This document shows, in pieces, positions 15,617 to 24,563 of a stretch of 64,000 bases of DNA. How positions within the stretch are numbered: the first letter of the stretch is position 1; every line of letters starts with the position of its first letter. A model generated the notes under the pieces. It made no database searches, was not told the DNA's origin, and saw nothing but the letters and a program-made list of their open reading frames with translations. The position numbers and the translations under genes are program-made. This DNA comes from JACCZH01 sp963729445 (lineage in GTDB: Bacteria > Chloroflexota > Chloroflexia > Thermomicrobiales > CFX8), in contig CAVSNU010000005.1 of assembly GCA_963729445.1 (NCBI GenBank), positions 620,001 through 684,000 on the forward strand, read 5' to 3'.

Positions 15617-17337
15617 TCACGCTGTGGTTGGCCGCCGCGCTCGTTCCAGCTCTCGTCGCGCTCCTGGTTGTCGGGCGGGGAGCACTCAAAGCTGCTGGAA
15701 TGTGGCTTGCTCCCTGGTCGGCGCTGCCGGCTTTGATCCTGGCGCTGCTGGCGGACACGGACAGCGGTTACGAATTCCCCTGGTTGCTGTTGGGCACCCG
15801 TTTTGGGCTGGACGTCACGGGACAGGTCTTCTTGCTGGTGACGGCGCTGGTCTGGCTGGCGGCAGGGGCCTTTGGCCGCGACTATATGGCGGGCGACCCT
15901 GAACAGAGCCGGTTCTGGTTCTTCTTCTTGCTCTCGATGAGCGGCAACCTCGGGCTGATTATCGTGCAGGACATGGTTTCGTTCTACACCTTCTTTGCGC
16001 TGATGACCTTCGCCGCCTACGGTGTCGTGGTCCACGAGCGAAGCGGTCGGGCGTTCAGGGCGGGACGCGTTTATCTGGTGCTGGCGATCCTCGGCGAGAT
16101 GTGCATGTTGGCGGGGTTGCTGTTCGCGGCCTGGAGTGCCGGTAGCCTTGATCTCAGGCTCGCCTCGGCAGCCGTCGCCGTCGCGCCGCAGCGTGATCTC
16201 ATCATTCTGCTGTTGCTGGCCGGTTTTGGGGTGAAGGTTGGCATGCTGCCGTTGCACATGTGGCTGCCGCTCGCCCACCCGGTCGCACCGACCTCGGCGA
16301 GCGCGGTATTGAGCGCTTGTATGCTCAAGGCGGGCGTTCTCGGCTGGGTTCGCTTCCTGCCGCTCGGGAGCGTGCCGCTGCCCGGCTGGGGCGAATTCGT
16401 CATGGCGCTGGGCCTGCTGGCGGCATTCTTCGGTGTGCTGGCCGGGTTGATGCAGCGCGACCCCAAGACCTTGCTGGCCTACTCCAGCGTGAGCCAGTTG
16501 GGCTTGATTACGCTGGGAACCGGGGTGGGCTTTCTTGGACCCGATGCCTGGGAACTGGCGCTGGTGGCGGTCATGGTCTTCGTCCTCCACCACGGGCTGG
16601 CGAAGGGCGCGCTCTTCCTGGGAGTTGGCGTGGCCGGCGCTGCCGGGAAGCATCTCTGGTTACAACGGCTGGCACTGACCGGCTTGGCAGTTGCTGCCCT
16701 TGCCCTGGCGGGCGCGCCATTTACCAGCGGTGAGCTCGCCAAATCCCTTCTCAAGGACGCTACCCACACGGCTCATGCCCCGTGGGCGGATCTGCTGTTG
16801 GCGCTCAGTTCGGTCGCGACGACCCTGTTGATGCTGCGCTTTCTCCTGTTGATACGGACTGAGATGGGGGAAGCGCATCAGGCGAAGCCGTACCAGCTGT
16901 GGATCTGGCTGCCTTGGGCAGGTCTGGTAGCACTGGTTGTGGCGATTACCTGGCTGCTGCCCTGGTACGTTGAACTGGAGGTCGCAGATCCAGGGGCGGT
17001 GACCCTGGCAAGGGTATGGTCGGCTGTCTGGCCGGTGACGGCGGGAATCGGGGTGTTCGGGGGAGCTCAATACGTGCTGCATCGCGCTCCGATGCAGATC
17101 CCGTGGCGCATCCCACCGGGTGACCTGATCGTTCCAATTGAGGCAGCGTTGCGCCGCACGCCTGGGATTGTCGAGAGGCCGCCTATTCCGTCGCCCCGTC
17201 GCGTCGTGGTGGGACGATTTCAACGCAGGCGCTGGTCGTTACGCCGGATCGAGGAGGCGCTCGCCCAATGGGGGACGGCCGGCATCGTGTTGATGTCTCT
17301 GCTGATCGTCTTTTTACTTTTCCTTGAGTGGCAGTGA
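15613..17337 (+). CDS. third antiporter-like subunit, TM5 Glu not seen
   Basis: 574-residue membrane protein of the NuoL/M/N-HyfB superfamily. The TM7 lysine is present (GFGVKVGMLPLHMWLPLAH, then TSASAVLSACMLKAG). The TM5 site that normally reads F/Y-W-E-L reads instead YTFFALMTFAAYGVVVHE, with Ala in place of the key Glu. It has a longer C-terminal region than the other two, including a cytoplasmic loop near 490-540 (RTPGIVERPPIPSPRRVVVG) before the last helix. It overlaps the gene before by ATGA and abuts mrpE. It may be structural or use a different ion path. Confidence 0.82.
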   Translation: MITLWLAAALVPALVALLVVGRGALKAAGMWLAPWSALPALILALLADTDSGYEFPWLLLGTRFGLDVTGQVFLLVTALVWLAAGAFGRDYMAGDPEQSRFWFFFLLSMSGNLGLIIVQDMVSFYTFFALMTFAAYGVVVHERSGRAFRAGRVYLVLAILGEMCMLAGLLFAAWSAGSLDLRLASAAVAVAPQRDLIILLLLAGFGVKVGMLPLHMWLPLAHPVAPTSASAVLSACMLKAGVLGWVRFLPLGSVPLPGWGEFVMALGLLAAFFGVLAGLMQRDPKTLLAYSSVSQLGLITLGTGVGFLGPDAWELALVAVMVFVLHHGLAKGALFLGVGVAGAAGKHLWLQRLALTGLAVAALALAGAPFTSGELAKSLLKDATHTAHAPWADLLLALSSVATTLLMLRFLLLIRTEMGEAHQAKPYQLWIWLPWAGLVALVVAITWLLPWYVELEVADPGAVTLARVWSAVWPVTAGIGVFGGAQYVLHRAPMQIPWRIPPGDLIVPIEAALRRTPGIVERPPIPSPRRVVVGRFQRRRWSLRRIEEALAQWGTAGIVLMSLLIVFLLFLEWQ

Positions 17338-17868
17338 GTGGGATTGATGCAGTTGGTCGTCCGGCCGGAGCGTGAATCGCGAACCGTCCTCCTCCGCGCG
17401 CTGGCGGTGCGCGGCCTCATCCTCGCCTGCTTCTGGTTCATTTTGACCGAGGGTGACACCAGATACTGGGGGTTTGCTCTGCTGTCCATCGCGCTCGCCG
17501 CGCTGGTGAGTCTCGTGGTGCTGCCGGTCGGCAGCTGGCGCTGGCGCGCAAAGGGCCTGTTGCGTTTCGTGCCCTACTTCGCGGAACACTCGCTACGCGG
17601 CGGTATCGATGTATCGCGGCGGGCCCTCCATCCAGAGGTTCCACACACCCCTGGTTACGTCAAATACCGGTTCAGGCTGACAGACGAGCCCTCGCGTGTG
17701 TTCTTTGTCAACGCGATCAATCTTCTACCCGGCACGATTGCCACCCAGATTGACGGAGACGTGCTGCGAGTACATGTCCTGGACACGTCAATGCCGGTTG
17801 CAAAGGCCATGGGCAGTCTTGAGGAACGGGTCGCGGACCTGTTTGGGGTCGATCTCAGGGATGCGTGA
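17338..17868 (+). CDS. mrpE: Mrp-type antiporter subunit E
   Basis: 176-residue MrpE/MnhE protein. Two N-terminal membrane helices (ILACFWFILTEGDTRYWGFA and LLSIALAALVSLVVLPVG) precede a soluble domain. The soluble domain has the family sequence FFVNAINLLPGTIATQIDGD followed by LRVHVLDTSM. It is the last gene of the left cluster and starts with GTG directly after the previous stop; ATG 17347 is an alternative. In canonical operons mrpE lies between D and F; here it has moved to the end. Confidence 0.88.
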   Translation: MGLMQLVVRPERESRTVLLRALAVRGLILACFWFILTEGDTRYWGFALLSIALAALVSLVVLPVGSWRWRAKGLLRFVPYFAEHSLRGGIDVSRRALHPEVPHTPGYVKYRFRLTDEPSRVFFVNAINLLPGTIATQIDGDVLRVHVLDTSMPVAKAMGSLEERVADLFGVDLRDA

Positions 17869-17941
17869 TGTTGCTGGCGTGTCGCGTTGACCTTCGTTGC
17901 GACGCAACGATGGACGTCTCCGTGAACGCGGATTCTGTCTG

Positions 17942-18236
17942 CGTACGGGTACGATTATGGAAGTATCCTAGTTCACCCGATAGTGGTCAGCGCCTTCATC
18001 TTCGTACGGGCGCAATTATGAAGATGTCCCGGTTAATCCGATAATTGTGGCCCCTCACGTTCGTAGCGGCGCAATTCATTGCGCCTTGCCTGACCGCTCG
18101 GGCGCCGGAGAGGGCGCAATGAATTGCGCCGCTACGCATTCCTCATGACCGGATCAATCAGGACAACCTCATCATTGCGCCCCTTCTAACGCCGGCCCAA
18201 CCAGGCAGGGCGCAATGAATTACGCCCGTACGAAAG
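17942..18236. repeat. repeat cluster between convergent Mrp operons
   Basis: The 425-bp gap 17869-18293 has no gene. It holds two diverged direct units of about 49 bp starting CGTACGGG at 17942 and 18003 (each with GTYC-TAGTTCACCCGAT or CCGGTTAATCCGAT inside). A perfect 24-bp inverted repeat with a 27-nt spacer follows (18062-18085 and 18113-18136, core GGCGCAATTCATTGCGCC). A further inverted copy ends CGCCCGTACG at 18232. Related copies occur at 43500-43570 and 46093-46124. The inverted repeat could terminate both converging operons. Confidence 0.75.
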
Positions 18237-18293
18237 TGATCCTCGCGAAGGGCGGATCGATCGGCCACATCGTCGAACCGGCGGGAGCCCGCC

Positions 18294-18710
18294 CTACTCC
18301 CAATCTTCATCTCCGACGACGCGCGGGTGTACAACCTGCGGCTCGTGTCTCTCGAAGTCCATGCTCTCGAGCTCGTGGGTCATCGGGTTGTACGCGTCGC
18401 GTAACTCATCGATGATGGTGCCCTTCCAGAGCGGCACACCAACGAAATATGCCGCGCGGGCGATCATGTGCGCCGAGACCGGGATGGTCAGAAACAGGAA
18501 CGCCATCACCAGTAGCGACCGGCTCACAATACCGAGCTCCCCGTAGAAAACGGCCACCGCCAGAAACATGGTGCCTGCTCCGAGCGAGGATGTCTTGGTC
18601 GCCGCGTGCATGCGGGTAAACACATCCGGCATGCGCAGGATGCCGACGGCAGCCAACAACATCAGGGTTGCCCCAAAGAGCAGGAGGAAGGCGGTGATGG
18701 CCTCAGTCAT
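18294..18710 (-). CDS. mrpG: Mrp antiporter subunit G
   Basis: 138-residue MrpG with three helices and the signature GILRMPDVFTRMHAATKTSS. It has a longer hydrophilic C-terminal tail than the left-cluster copy (LRDAYNPMTHELESMDFERH). ATG 18710 overlaps the mrpF stop by 8 bases; an upstream in-frame TTG at 18719 is less likely. It is the last gene of the canonical mrpABCDEFG operon. Confidence 0.88.
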   Translation of the reverse strand: MTEAITAFLLLFGATLMLLAAVGILRMPDVFTRMHAATKTSSLGAGTMFLAVAVFYGELGIVSRSLLVMAFLFLTIPVSAHMIARAAYFVGVPLWKGTIIDELRDAYNPMTHELESMDFERHEPQVVHPRVVGDEDWE

Positions 18711-18996
18711 CGCGCACAATTCTCTTCTCTAGATAGCGAGCAAAGGCGATCGTTCCGAGGAAGATAACGAGGGCCATGACGATAGCGACATCAACGAACA
18801 CGGGCTGCCTGTGGGCGATGGCGTAGACCGCGATCATGCCCGCGACGACCGACCCAACCAGGTCGAGCGCCACGACCCGGTCAGCCAGGCTTGGGCCGCG
18901 TACCAGGCGCACGAAGGCCAGGAGTATGGCGACCACCAGCATGACGAGCACGACGTTCGTTGTAACGGTCAGGGTCCCATACTCACCGAAGCTCAT
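18703..18996 (-). CDS. mrpF: Mrp antiporter subunit F
   Basis: 97-residue MrpF with three helices and the signature RLVRGPSLADRVVALDLVG. I place the start at ATG 18996 (MSFGEYGTLTV), where it overlaps the mrpE stop in an ATGA; the longer form from 19020 lacks a coupled start. Much closer to consensus MrpF than the left-cluster copy. Confidence 0.88.
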   Translation of the reverse strand: MSFGEYGTLTVTTNVVLVMLVVAILLAFVRLVRGPSLADRVVALDLVGSVVAGMIAVYAIAHRQPVFVDVAIVMALVIFLGTIAFARYLEKRIVRDD

Positions 18997-19451
18997 CGCA
19001 GCACCTTCAGCAGCCGCCACTCATAGTTGCGTTTGATCTCAGCCCTCAACTCCTCCACGTCATCGATAAACATCTCGTGAACGTAGAGTGTCTTGCGGTC
19101 GCTTGAGACATCGATGCTCAGCGTTCCCGGAGACAGGGAGATCAGATTGGCGACGAGCGTGATCTCGTTATCGGTCTGCGCGTCAAGCGGAATGGCGATG
19201 ATGCCTGGTCGCATCGTTCGCGCCGGCCTGAGCACGGTATAGGCCATGCGGATGTTGGCGATGATGAGATCCCAGATGAAGAACAGCGCGAAATTGAGAA
19301 TCCTGAGCGCGTGTCGACCGTACTCACGATCGATGAAGATCAGAATGACGAACCCCAGAAAAAAACCGATCAGGAGATTGCGTGTGCTGAACACCCCGGT
19401 GATTGCGGCCCAGGTCAACGCGAGCAGGAAGTTCAGGAGAAGGGGTCTCAT
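18993..19451 (-). CDS. mrpE: Mrp antiporter subunit E
   Basis: 152-residue MrpE. It has N-terminal membrane helices (LLNFLLALTWAAITG; LIGFFLGFVILIFID), then a soluble domain containing LVANLISLSPGTLSIDVSSD and LYVHEMFIDD. Overlaps mrpD by 4 bases upstream and mrpF by 4 bases downstream. Confidence 0.88.
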   Translation of the reverse strand: MRPLLLNFLLALTWAAITGVFSTRNLLIGFFLGFVILIFIDREYGRHALRILNFALFFIWDLIIANIRMAYTVLRPARTMRPGIIAIPLDAQTDNEITLVANLISLSPGTLSIDVSSDRKTLYVHEMFIDDVEELRAEIKRNYEWRLLKVLR

Positions 19452-20965
19452 GGTTGGGCTCCTAAGACTGCGCGAATATAGTCGGTGGGGTTCATAAGCT
19501 GCGCTCCGGCGTCCATAGCGATCGCCAGCACCCCTTCGGCAGCGATACCCAGAATCAGGGTGAGCGCAGACAGAATAGCGACCGGCAGGATCAGCGGGAT
19601 GGACCGCAGGTTCTCTCCCTGCACGATGTCCGTTCCGCTCACTGGCGCTGCGATTGCCACCGGAGGATCCTTCCAGAACGCCTCATGCCAGACTCTTGCG
19701 ATGGCGATCAGAATCAGGACGCTGACGATGAGCGACACGATGACGATGGTGTAGGAGTCGATCGCGATCGCGGCCTGGATCAGCGTTACCTTGGCAAAGA
19801 AGCCAGCCATCGGTGGAAGCCCCGCCAACCCGAGGGCCGGTACGAGAAAGGCCACCGCCAGAACCGGGTAGCTATGGTAGAGACCCCCCATCTGCTTGAG
19901 ATGAAACGTGTGGCAGATGCGTTCGGTCAGGCCACTCAGGAGGAAGAGCGCCGACATACTGATGATTGCATGAATCATGAAGTACACGCTGCCCGCCAGG
20001 GCCAGTGGCGTAAAGAGCCCCAATCCCATGAGCAGGAAGCCGATCTCGCACACGATCAGGAAGGAGAGCAACCGGCGGAACTGCATCTGGGCAAGCGCGC
20101 CCAGCGCGCCGGTGACCATCGTGAGCCCGGCAAGCGCCAGGATCAGCGTATGGGTCAGATCGACGTCCTGCGTAAAGATGAGGGTAAAGACCCGGATCAG
20201 CGCATAGACGCCGACCTTGGTCAGCAGCGCGGCGAAGAGCGCTGAAACCACGACTGGCGGCGTGTGGTACGACGCCGGCAACCAGAAAAACAGCGGGAAC
20301 ATGGCAGCCTTGATGCCGAACGCCACCAGAAAGAGCATGGACAACGCGGTGACCAGCCCGCCGCGCTCGATCTCACCAACACTAATGGCGAGGTCAGCCA
20401 TGTTCAGTGTGCCGGCTGCCCCGTAGAGGATGCCAACGGCGGTCAGAAAGATGGCTGACGAGATCAGGTTGACGGTGACGTACTTGATCGCGCCTTCCAG
20501 TTGCGCGCGTTCGCCTCCGAGCGCGAGCAGCACAAATGACGCGATCAACAGGACCTCGAACCAGACGTAGAGGTTGAAGATGTCGCCAGTCAGGAATGCT
20601 CCACACACCCCCATCAGCAGGACGTGGACCAGTGGGTAGTAGCCGAACGACTCACGCTCGCGGTCGATGCCGGCCAGCGAATAGATCGTGACTGCCAAGC
20701 CTGTCAATCCGGTTAAACCGACCATGACCGCGCTGAACAGGTCCGCAACGAACGTGATGCCGAACGGCGCCGGCCAGTTGGCGGCATGCATGACCTGGAT
20801 GCCGTCGCGCCACACGGCGTTCAACAGCACGACGCTCGTGCCAAAGAGCGACACCGCCCCGATGACGCTCACCACACGCTGAATGCTCTGGTGGTTCCAG
20901 GCAAGGATCGTTATCGCGGCGGTGAGCAGGGGGATGAGTATCGGCAGAACCAGCAAGACGTTCAT
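19448..20965 (-). CDS. mrpD: Mrp antiporter subunit D
   Basis: 505-residue antiporter-like subunit with about 14 helices. The TM5 glutamate is in FNLYVWFEVLLIASFVLLA and the TM7 lysine in FGIKAAMFPLFFWLPASYHT. ATG 20965 overlaps the mrpC stop; the longer frame begins with a TTG one codon earlier. It forms one of the two large cation/proton paths of the complex with MrpA. Confidence 0.92.
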   Translation of the reverse strand: MNVLLVLPILIPLLTAAITILAWNHQSIQRVVSVIGAVSLFGTSVVLLNAVWRDGIQVMHAANWPAPFGITFVADLFSAVMVGLTGLTGLAVTIYSLAGIDRERESFGYYPLVHVLLMGVCGAFLTGDIFNLYVWFEVLLIASFVLLALGGERAQLEGAIKYVTVNLISSAIFLTAVGILYGAAGTLNMADLAISVGEIERGGLVTALSMLFLVAFGIKAAMFPLFFWLPASYHTPPVVVSALFAALLTKVGVYALIRVFTLIFTQDVDLTHTLILALAGLTMVTGALGALAQMQFRRLLSFLIVCEIGFLLMGLGLFTPLALAGSVYFMIHAIISMSALFLLSGLTERICHTFHLKQMGGLYHSYPVLAVAFLVPALGLAGLPPMAGFFAKVTLIQAAIAIDSYTIVIVSLIVSVLILIAIARVWHEAFWKDPPVAIAAPVSGTDIVQGENLRSIPLILPVAILSALTLILGIAAEGVLAIAMDAGAQLMNPTDYIRAVLGAQP

Positions 20966-21309
20966 CAATCGGTCACCTTCATGTCGTCCAGGTCGTCGGT
21001 CCCGACCGTCTGGTAGACCCGTTTGATGAGCACGGTCGTGAATGCGAGCACACCGAAACTAATCACGATCGCGGTGAGGATGAGCGCCTGTGGCAGGGGG
21101 TCCGCCGAGGGCTCGACGGGCGCCTGAGCGCCTTGGGGAACAATGGGAGGCCGGGCTCGGGTGAGTCCTCCAGCCGTCAAGATCAACAGGTTCACGGCCT
21201 GACCCAGGAGCGCGAGGCCAATGATCAGCTTGACGATCGATCGACGTAGCACGAGGTAGATCGCGGCCGCGTAGAGCGCTCCAATGACGAAGGCGAGTAC
21301 GGTGTCCAT
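20965..21309 (-). CDS. mrpC: Mrp antiporter subunit C
   Basis: 114-residue NuoK-like subunit with three helices. Residues ALILTAIVISFGVLAFTTVL match the conserved third helix of MrpC, and KLIIGLALLGQAVNLLILTA the second. A periplasmic Pro/Ala-rich loop (PIVPQGAQAPVEPSADPLP) separates them. Starts 1 base after mrpB and overlaps mrpD. Confidence 0.92.
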   Translation of the reverse strand: MDTVLAFVIGALYAAAIYLVLRRSIVKLIIGLALLGQAVNLLILTAGGLTRARPPIVPQGAQAPVEPSADPLPQALILTAIVISFGVLAFTTVLIKRVYQTVGTDDLDDMKVTD

Positions 21310-21310
21310 G

Positions 21311-21748
21311 TTATTCCTCCATCAGGGTCAGCACGATGACGAGGGTGACACCGATAACCGCCAGGTAGACGCCGAAGTCAAAGAGTAACGGGGTCCCGAA
21401 CTTGGTGGTCCCAAGAACCGGGAGGGATGGCTCGATCCACTTTCCCGTGAGAAACGGTTGACCGGCAGCCAGCGCCGGGAGTCCACTCCCGGCTCCAACC
21501 AGCAAGCCGATGGCGATGAGTGTGCGGGGCTCAACCCGAAGAAGCCTGCGAGCGTCGTCCACGTCATAGGCAATACCCCACAGCACGAAGGCGGTGGCTG
21601 CCAACAGTCCGCCGATGAAGCCGCCCCCAGGTTCATTGTGCCCGCGCAGCATCAGATAGATCGACAGCAATAGCATGATGGGAAACACGTAGCGGGTAGC
21701 GGTACGCAGGATGAGCGAGACGATGGGCGTCGTCTGATCAGGAATCAT
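21311..21748 (-). CDS. mrpB: Mrp antiporter subunit B
   Basis: 145-residue, four-helix MnhB/MrpB protein with the signature LRGHNEPGGGFIGGLLAATA. ATG 21748 (MIPDQTTPIVSLILRT) overlaps the mrpA stop by 11 bases. The frame runs further upstream, but that part lies within mrpA and lacks membrane character. Unlike its left-cluster counterpart it has no MbhE-like N-terminal module. Confidence 0.92.
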   Translation of the reverse strand: MIPDQTTPIVSLILRTATRYVFPIMLLLSIYLMLRGHNEPGGGFIGGLLAATAFVLWGIAYDVDDARRLLRVEPRTLIAIGLLVGAGSGLPALAAGQPFLTGKWIEPSLPVLGTTKFGTPLLFDFGVYLAVIGVTLVIVLTLMEE

Positions 21749-24080
21749 CAGCAGCGATCTCCTCGCCTCTCTGATCGGCTGGCTTGGCCAGACGCAGGCG
21801 CAAGAGCGCATAGACGCCGGCCGCGGCCACGGAGAGCACCGTGATCTCGCCAAGCGTATCCAGCGCGCGAAAGTCGACGAGGATGACGTTCACGATATTG
21901 TGGCCAAATCCCGACGGCACGCTCTCCTCTTCGTAGAAGGTCGAGACGGTCGGCGGAGTCTCGATGTTGTTTGTGATCAGGACGAGCGTTGTCATCAGCG
22001 CGCCGACGGTCAAGGCGATCGCCGCATCGCGGAGCTGTATGGGCCGGGTTGAATAGCGAACGTAGCCGGGCAAACGATAGAACACGAGCACCAGCAGGAT
22101 CACCATCAGGGTTTCGACGAGAATCTGGGTCATCGCCAGGTCGGGCGCGCCGTGGAAGATGTAGACGACTGCCACTCCGTAGCCAACGACGCCCAGTGCG
22201 GCAACAGCTCCAATCCGGGAGTGTGAGCGCGCAGCCTGCAGCGCGGCTGCGCTGATCAGCAGGCCGACGCCGACCTCATATACGCGCACACCGCCAAAAT
22301 CCACCGGACCGATAAGCTCGCCCCGGCCAAGCAGGGGGTAGCCGGTGAATGCCGCCGTCGTCGCGATGATGATGAGGAGATAGTAGCGCAGGTATCCACT
22401 CTGCAGCACGCCGGTCACGACACGGGCCAGCGTGTAGAGCCCGCTCATCGACCAGTCGTACAGGCGCTCCGGCCCAATCCAGCGCCACTCATAGATACGC
22501 AACGCGATCGAGCGCAGCGGTCGCCGGCTAACGTAGAGACCGACTCCCACGACGATCGTGACGGCACTGAGCGCCAGGGCCGGGTTTAACCCGTGCCAGA
22601 GCTCGACGACGACCGCGATGGGCTCGCCGACGATGGCCTGGGTTGCCGGCTCAACGAGCGCCCCGAGAAAGAATGTCGGAACGAGACCGAGGACGAGCCC
22701 AAGTGCGGCCAGCACGGCCGGGCCTACCAGAAGGCTGGGCGGAGCCTCGTGCGGCTCCTGTGGCGTTTCGCGTTTGGGTCCCAAAAAGGGGCCGATGCCG
22801 ACGATCCCGGCAATCACCAACATCAGAATATTGGCGGTAACGGTCGCGCCAGCCACGATCCGGGGAATAATCCCGGACTCTTCCACCAGCGCGTCGTAGA
22901 CGATCTCTTTGCCAATGAAACCGAACATCGGCGGCAGGCCGGCCATCGAGAGCGCCGCCAGCACGGCGACGACGGTCGTGATCGGCATGGCCCTGCGTAA
23001 CCCGCCCAGGAGGTTGACATCGCGCGTGCCGGCGCTGTGCTCAACGATTCCTGCCACCAGGAAGAGCGCGCCTTTGTAGAGCGAGTGCACCAGCAGGAAG
23101 ACCACGGCACCTTCGATAGCCTTGTCCGTGCCGAGGCCGATCAGCAACGTCAACGTCCCCAGCGCGCTGACGGTCGAATAGGCCAGCAACCGTTTGAGGT
23201 CCGACTGCGGAAATGCGAGGTACGCGCCAACAAGCATCGTCATTCCGCCAACGGTGGCAACGATGATCGTCCAGAGATCCGTGCCGCCAAGAGCCGGGTG
23301 GAGGCGTGCCAGTAAGTAGATACCGGCTTTGACCATCGTGGCTGAGTGCAAGTAGGCGCTCACCGGGGTAGGGGCTTCCATCGCACTCGGGAGCCAGAAG
23401 TGGAACGGGACCTGCGCCGATTTCGTGAATGCGCCGGCCAGGATGAGGAGGAGAATCGGGGTGTAGAGTGCGTGCTCGCGGAGCATGTCGCCCTGGGTCA
23501 GGATCTCGGTGAGCTCGTAGCTGCCACTGACGGAGCCCAGAATGAGCAGGCCTCCAAGCAGCAGCTGGCCGCCAAGGACGGTGACCACCAGCGCTTGCAA
23601 CGCAGCAGCGCGAGCTCTCTCCTGATCGTGGTTGAAGCCGATCAACAGGTACGAGGTGATGCTGGTCAGCTCCCAGAAGACGAACAGCGTGATGATGTTG
23701 TCTGCCAGCACGATGCCGAGCATCGAGCCCATAAACATGAGCAGATACGCATACATCCGGCCCAGATGCCGGTGACCCTTCAGGTAGCCGCCGGTGTAGA
23801 CCACGATCAGCGCGCCGATGCCGCTGATGAGCAGGCCGAACGCCAGGCTCAGGCCGTCGACGTAGAACGATAGATTGACGTGGAGTGCCGGGATCCAGTC
23901 GTAACTGACCCTGCGCGTCTCGCCGTCAGCGATGGGGCCAATCAGGGTTGCGAGGTAGGCACAGATGGAAAGCGGGACGAGAGCGATGATCCACCCGGTG
24001 TAGTCCTGGCCAACGCGCCGAATCCAGGGTACGCAAGGCGCTAACAGGAACCCAGCTAATACTGCGGCAACTAGTTCCAT
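21738..24080 (-). CDS. mrpA: Mrp antiporter subunit A
   Basis: 780-residue MrpA, the hallmark large subunit. Residues about 1-500 are the NuoL-like antiporter domain: ITLFVFWELTSITSYLLIG with the TM5 glutamate, and TKSAQVPFHFWLPSAMEAPT with the TM7 lysine. Residues about 590-690 are the MbhD-like part (VYIFHGAPDLAMTQILVET), and 690-770 the MbhE-like part (VDFRALDTLGEITVLSVA). It is the first gene of a seven-gene operon. The start ATG is preceded by GGGCGAGG at a suitable distance. Confidence 0.93.
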   Translation of the reverse strand: MELVAAVLAGFLLAPCVPWIRRVGQDYTGWIIALVPLSICAYLATLIGPIADGETRRVSYDWIPALHVNLSFYVDGLSLAFGLLISGIGALIVVYTGGYLKGHRHLGRMYAYLLMFMGSMLGIVLADNIITLFVFWELTSITSYLLIGFNHDQERARAAALQALVVTVLGGQLLLGGLLILGSVSGSYELTEILTQGDMLREHALYTPILLLILAGAFTKSAQVPFHFWLPSAMEAPTPVSAYLHSATMVKAGIYLLARLHPALGGTDLWTIIVATVGGMTMLVGAYLAFPQSDLKRLLAYSTVSALGTLTLLIGLGTDKAIEGAVVFLLVHSLYKGALFLVAGIVEHSAGTRDVNLLGGLRRAMPITTVVAVLAALSMAGLPPMFGFIGKEIVYDALVEESGIIPRIVAGATVTANILMLVIAGIVGIGPFLGPKRETPQEPHEAPPSLLVGPAVLAALGLVLGLVPTFFLGALVEPATQAIVGEPIAVVVELWHGLNPALALSAVTIVVGVGLYVSRRPLRSIALRIYEWRWIGPERLYDWSMSGLYTLARVVTGVLQSGYLRYYLLIIIATTAAFTGYPLLGRGELIGPVDFGGVRVYEVGVGLLISAAALQAARSHSRIGAVAALGVVGYGVAVVYIFHGAPDLAMTQILVETLMVILLVLVFYRLPGYVRYSTRPIQLRDAAIALTVGALMTTLVLITNNIETPPTVSTFYEEESVPSGFGHNIVNVILVDFRALDTLGEITVLSVAAAGVYALLRLRLAKPADQRGEEIAADDS

Positions 24081-24563
24081 ACCTCGCCCTTGCTAGCGGT
24101 GGCTGCTGGCCGGCTGGCCGCCGGTCGGTTTCCGTTGCAATGTGAGTCGGGATTTGGCTCTAGCCTGCGCATTCACCGACGCAGATTTGTGCGAATCCGG
24201 TTCTGCGCGAACGAGCTTCGCTCAGCGTCAGAATCAGTGGAAGGCATCGAACCCGGTTCGAAGCTATCCGAATCCCCTATACGATCCTGCCATAAACATC
24301 GGCGCGAGGCACGGGATGCCGGGCGGGGCGGCCGCGTGGAACCTCGGAAAAGCGGCCGTTAAACGGGTTGTCCTGAGCAGCTCGCCGCCATAGATGTGTC
24401 ACTGGATGATGGCCGTCGGGACCGGACGAGCCGGTCCTGAGGTCCGTCAGCCACCCCCTGCGAAACCGATCGGGCGCTCACTGCCTGGTCGCGTCATCCA
24501 CGCTGGAAAACAGGGGGGCGCGGCCTGTGCCGTACCCCCCACCGTTTCGGTGCTTACGCCTCG
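24081..24563. other. 483-bp intergenic region upstream of mrpA
   Basis: Should contain the minus-strand promoter and leader of the mrpABCDEFG operon and the end of the pntB transcript. A 7-bp hairpin (GGACCGG/CCGGTCC, 24419-24437) could contribute to pntB termination but has no U-tract. No open frame here has convincing coding character. I see no riboswitch consensus that I can name; a covariance-model scan would settle this. Confidence 0.45.

Noticed and set aside
15562..16653. 363-codon minus-strand open frame opposite the antiporter subunits
   Set aside because: Antisense to well-supported membrane-protein genes. The translation is rich in Gln, Arg and His, typical of the complement of hydrophobic codons.
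24081..24563. Na+ or c-di-AMP riboswitch before mrpA
   Set aside because: The location would be attractive, but I cannot match the conserved cores by eye. A covariance-model scan would be needed.
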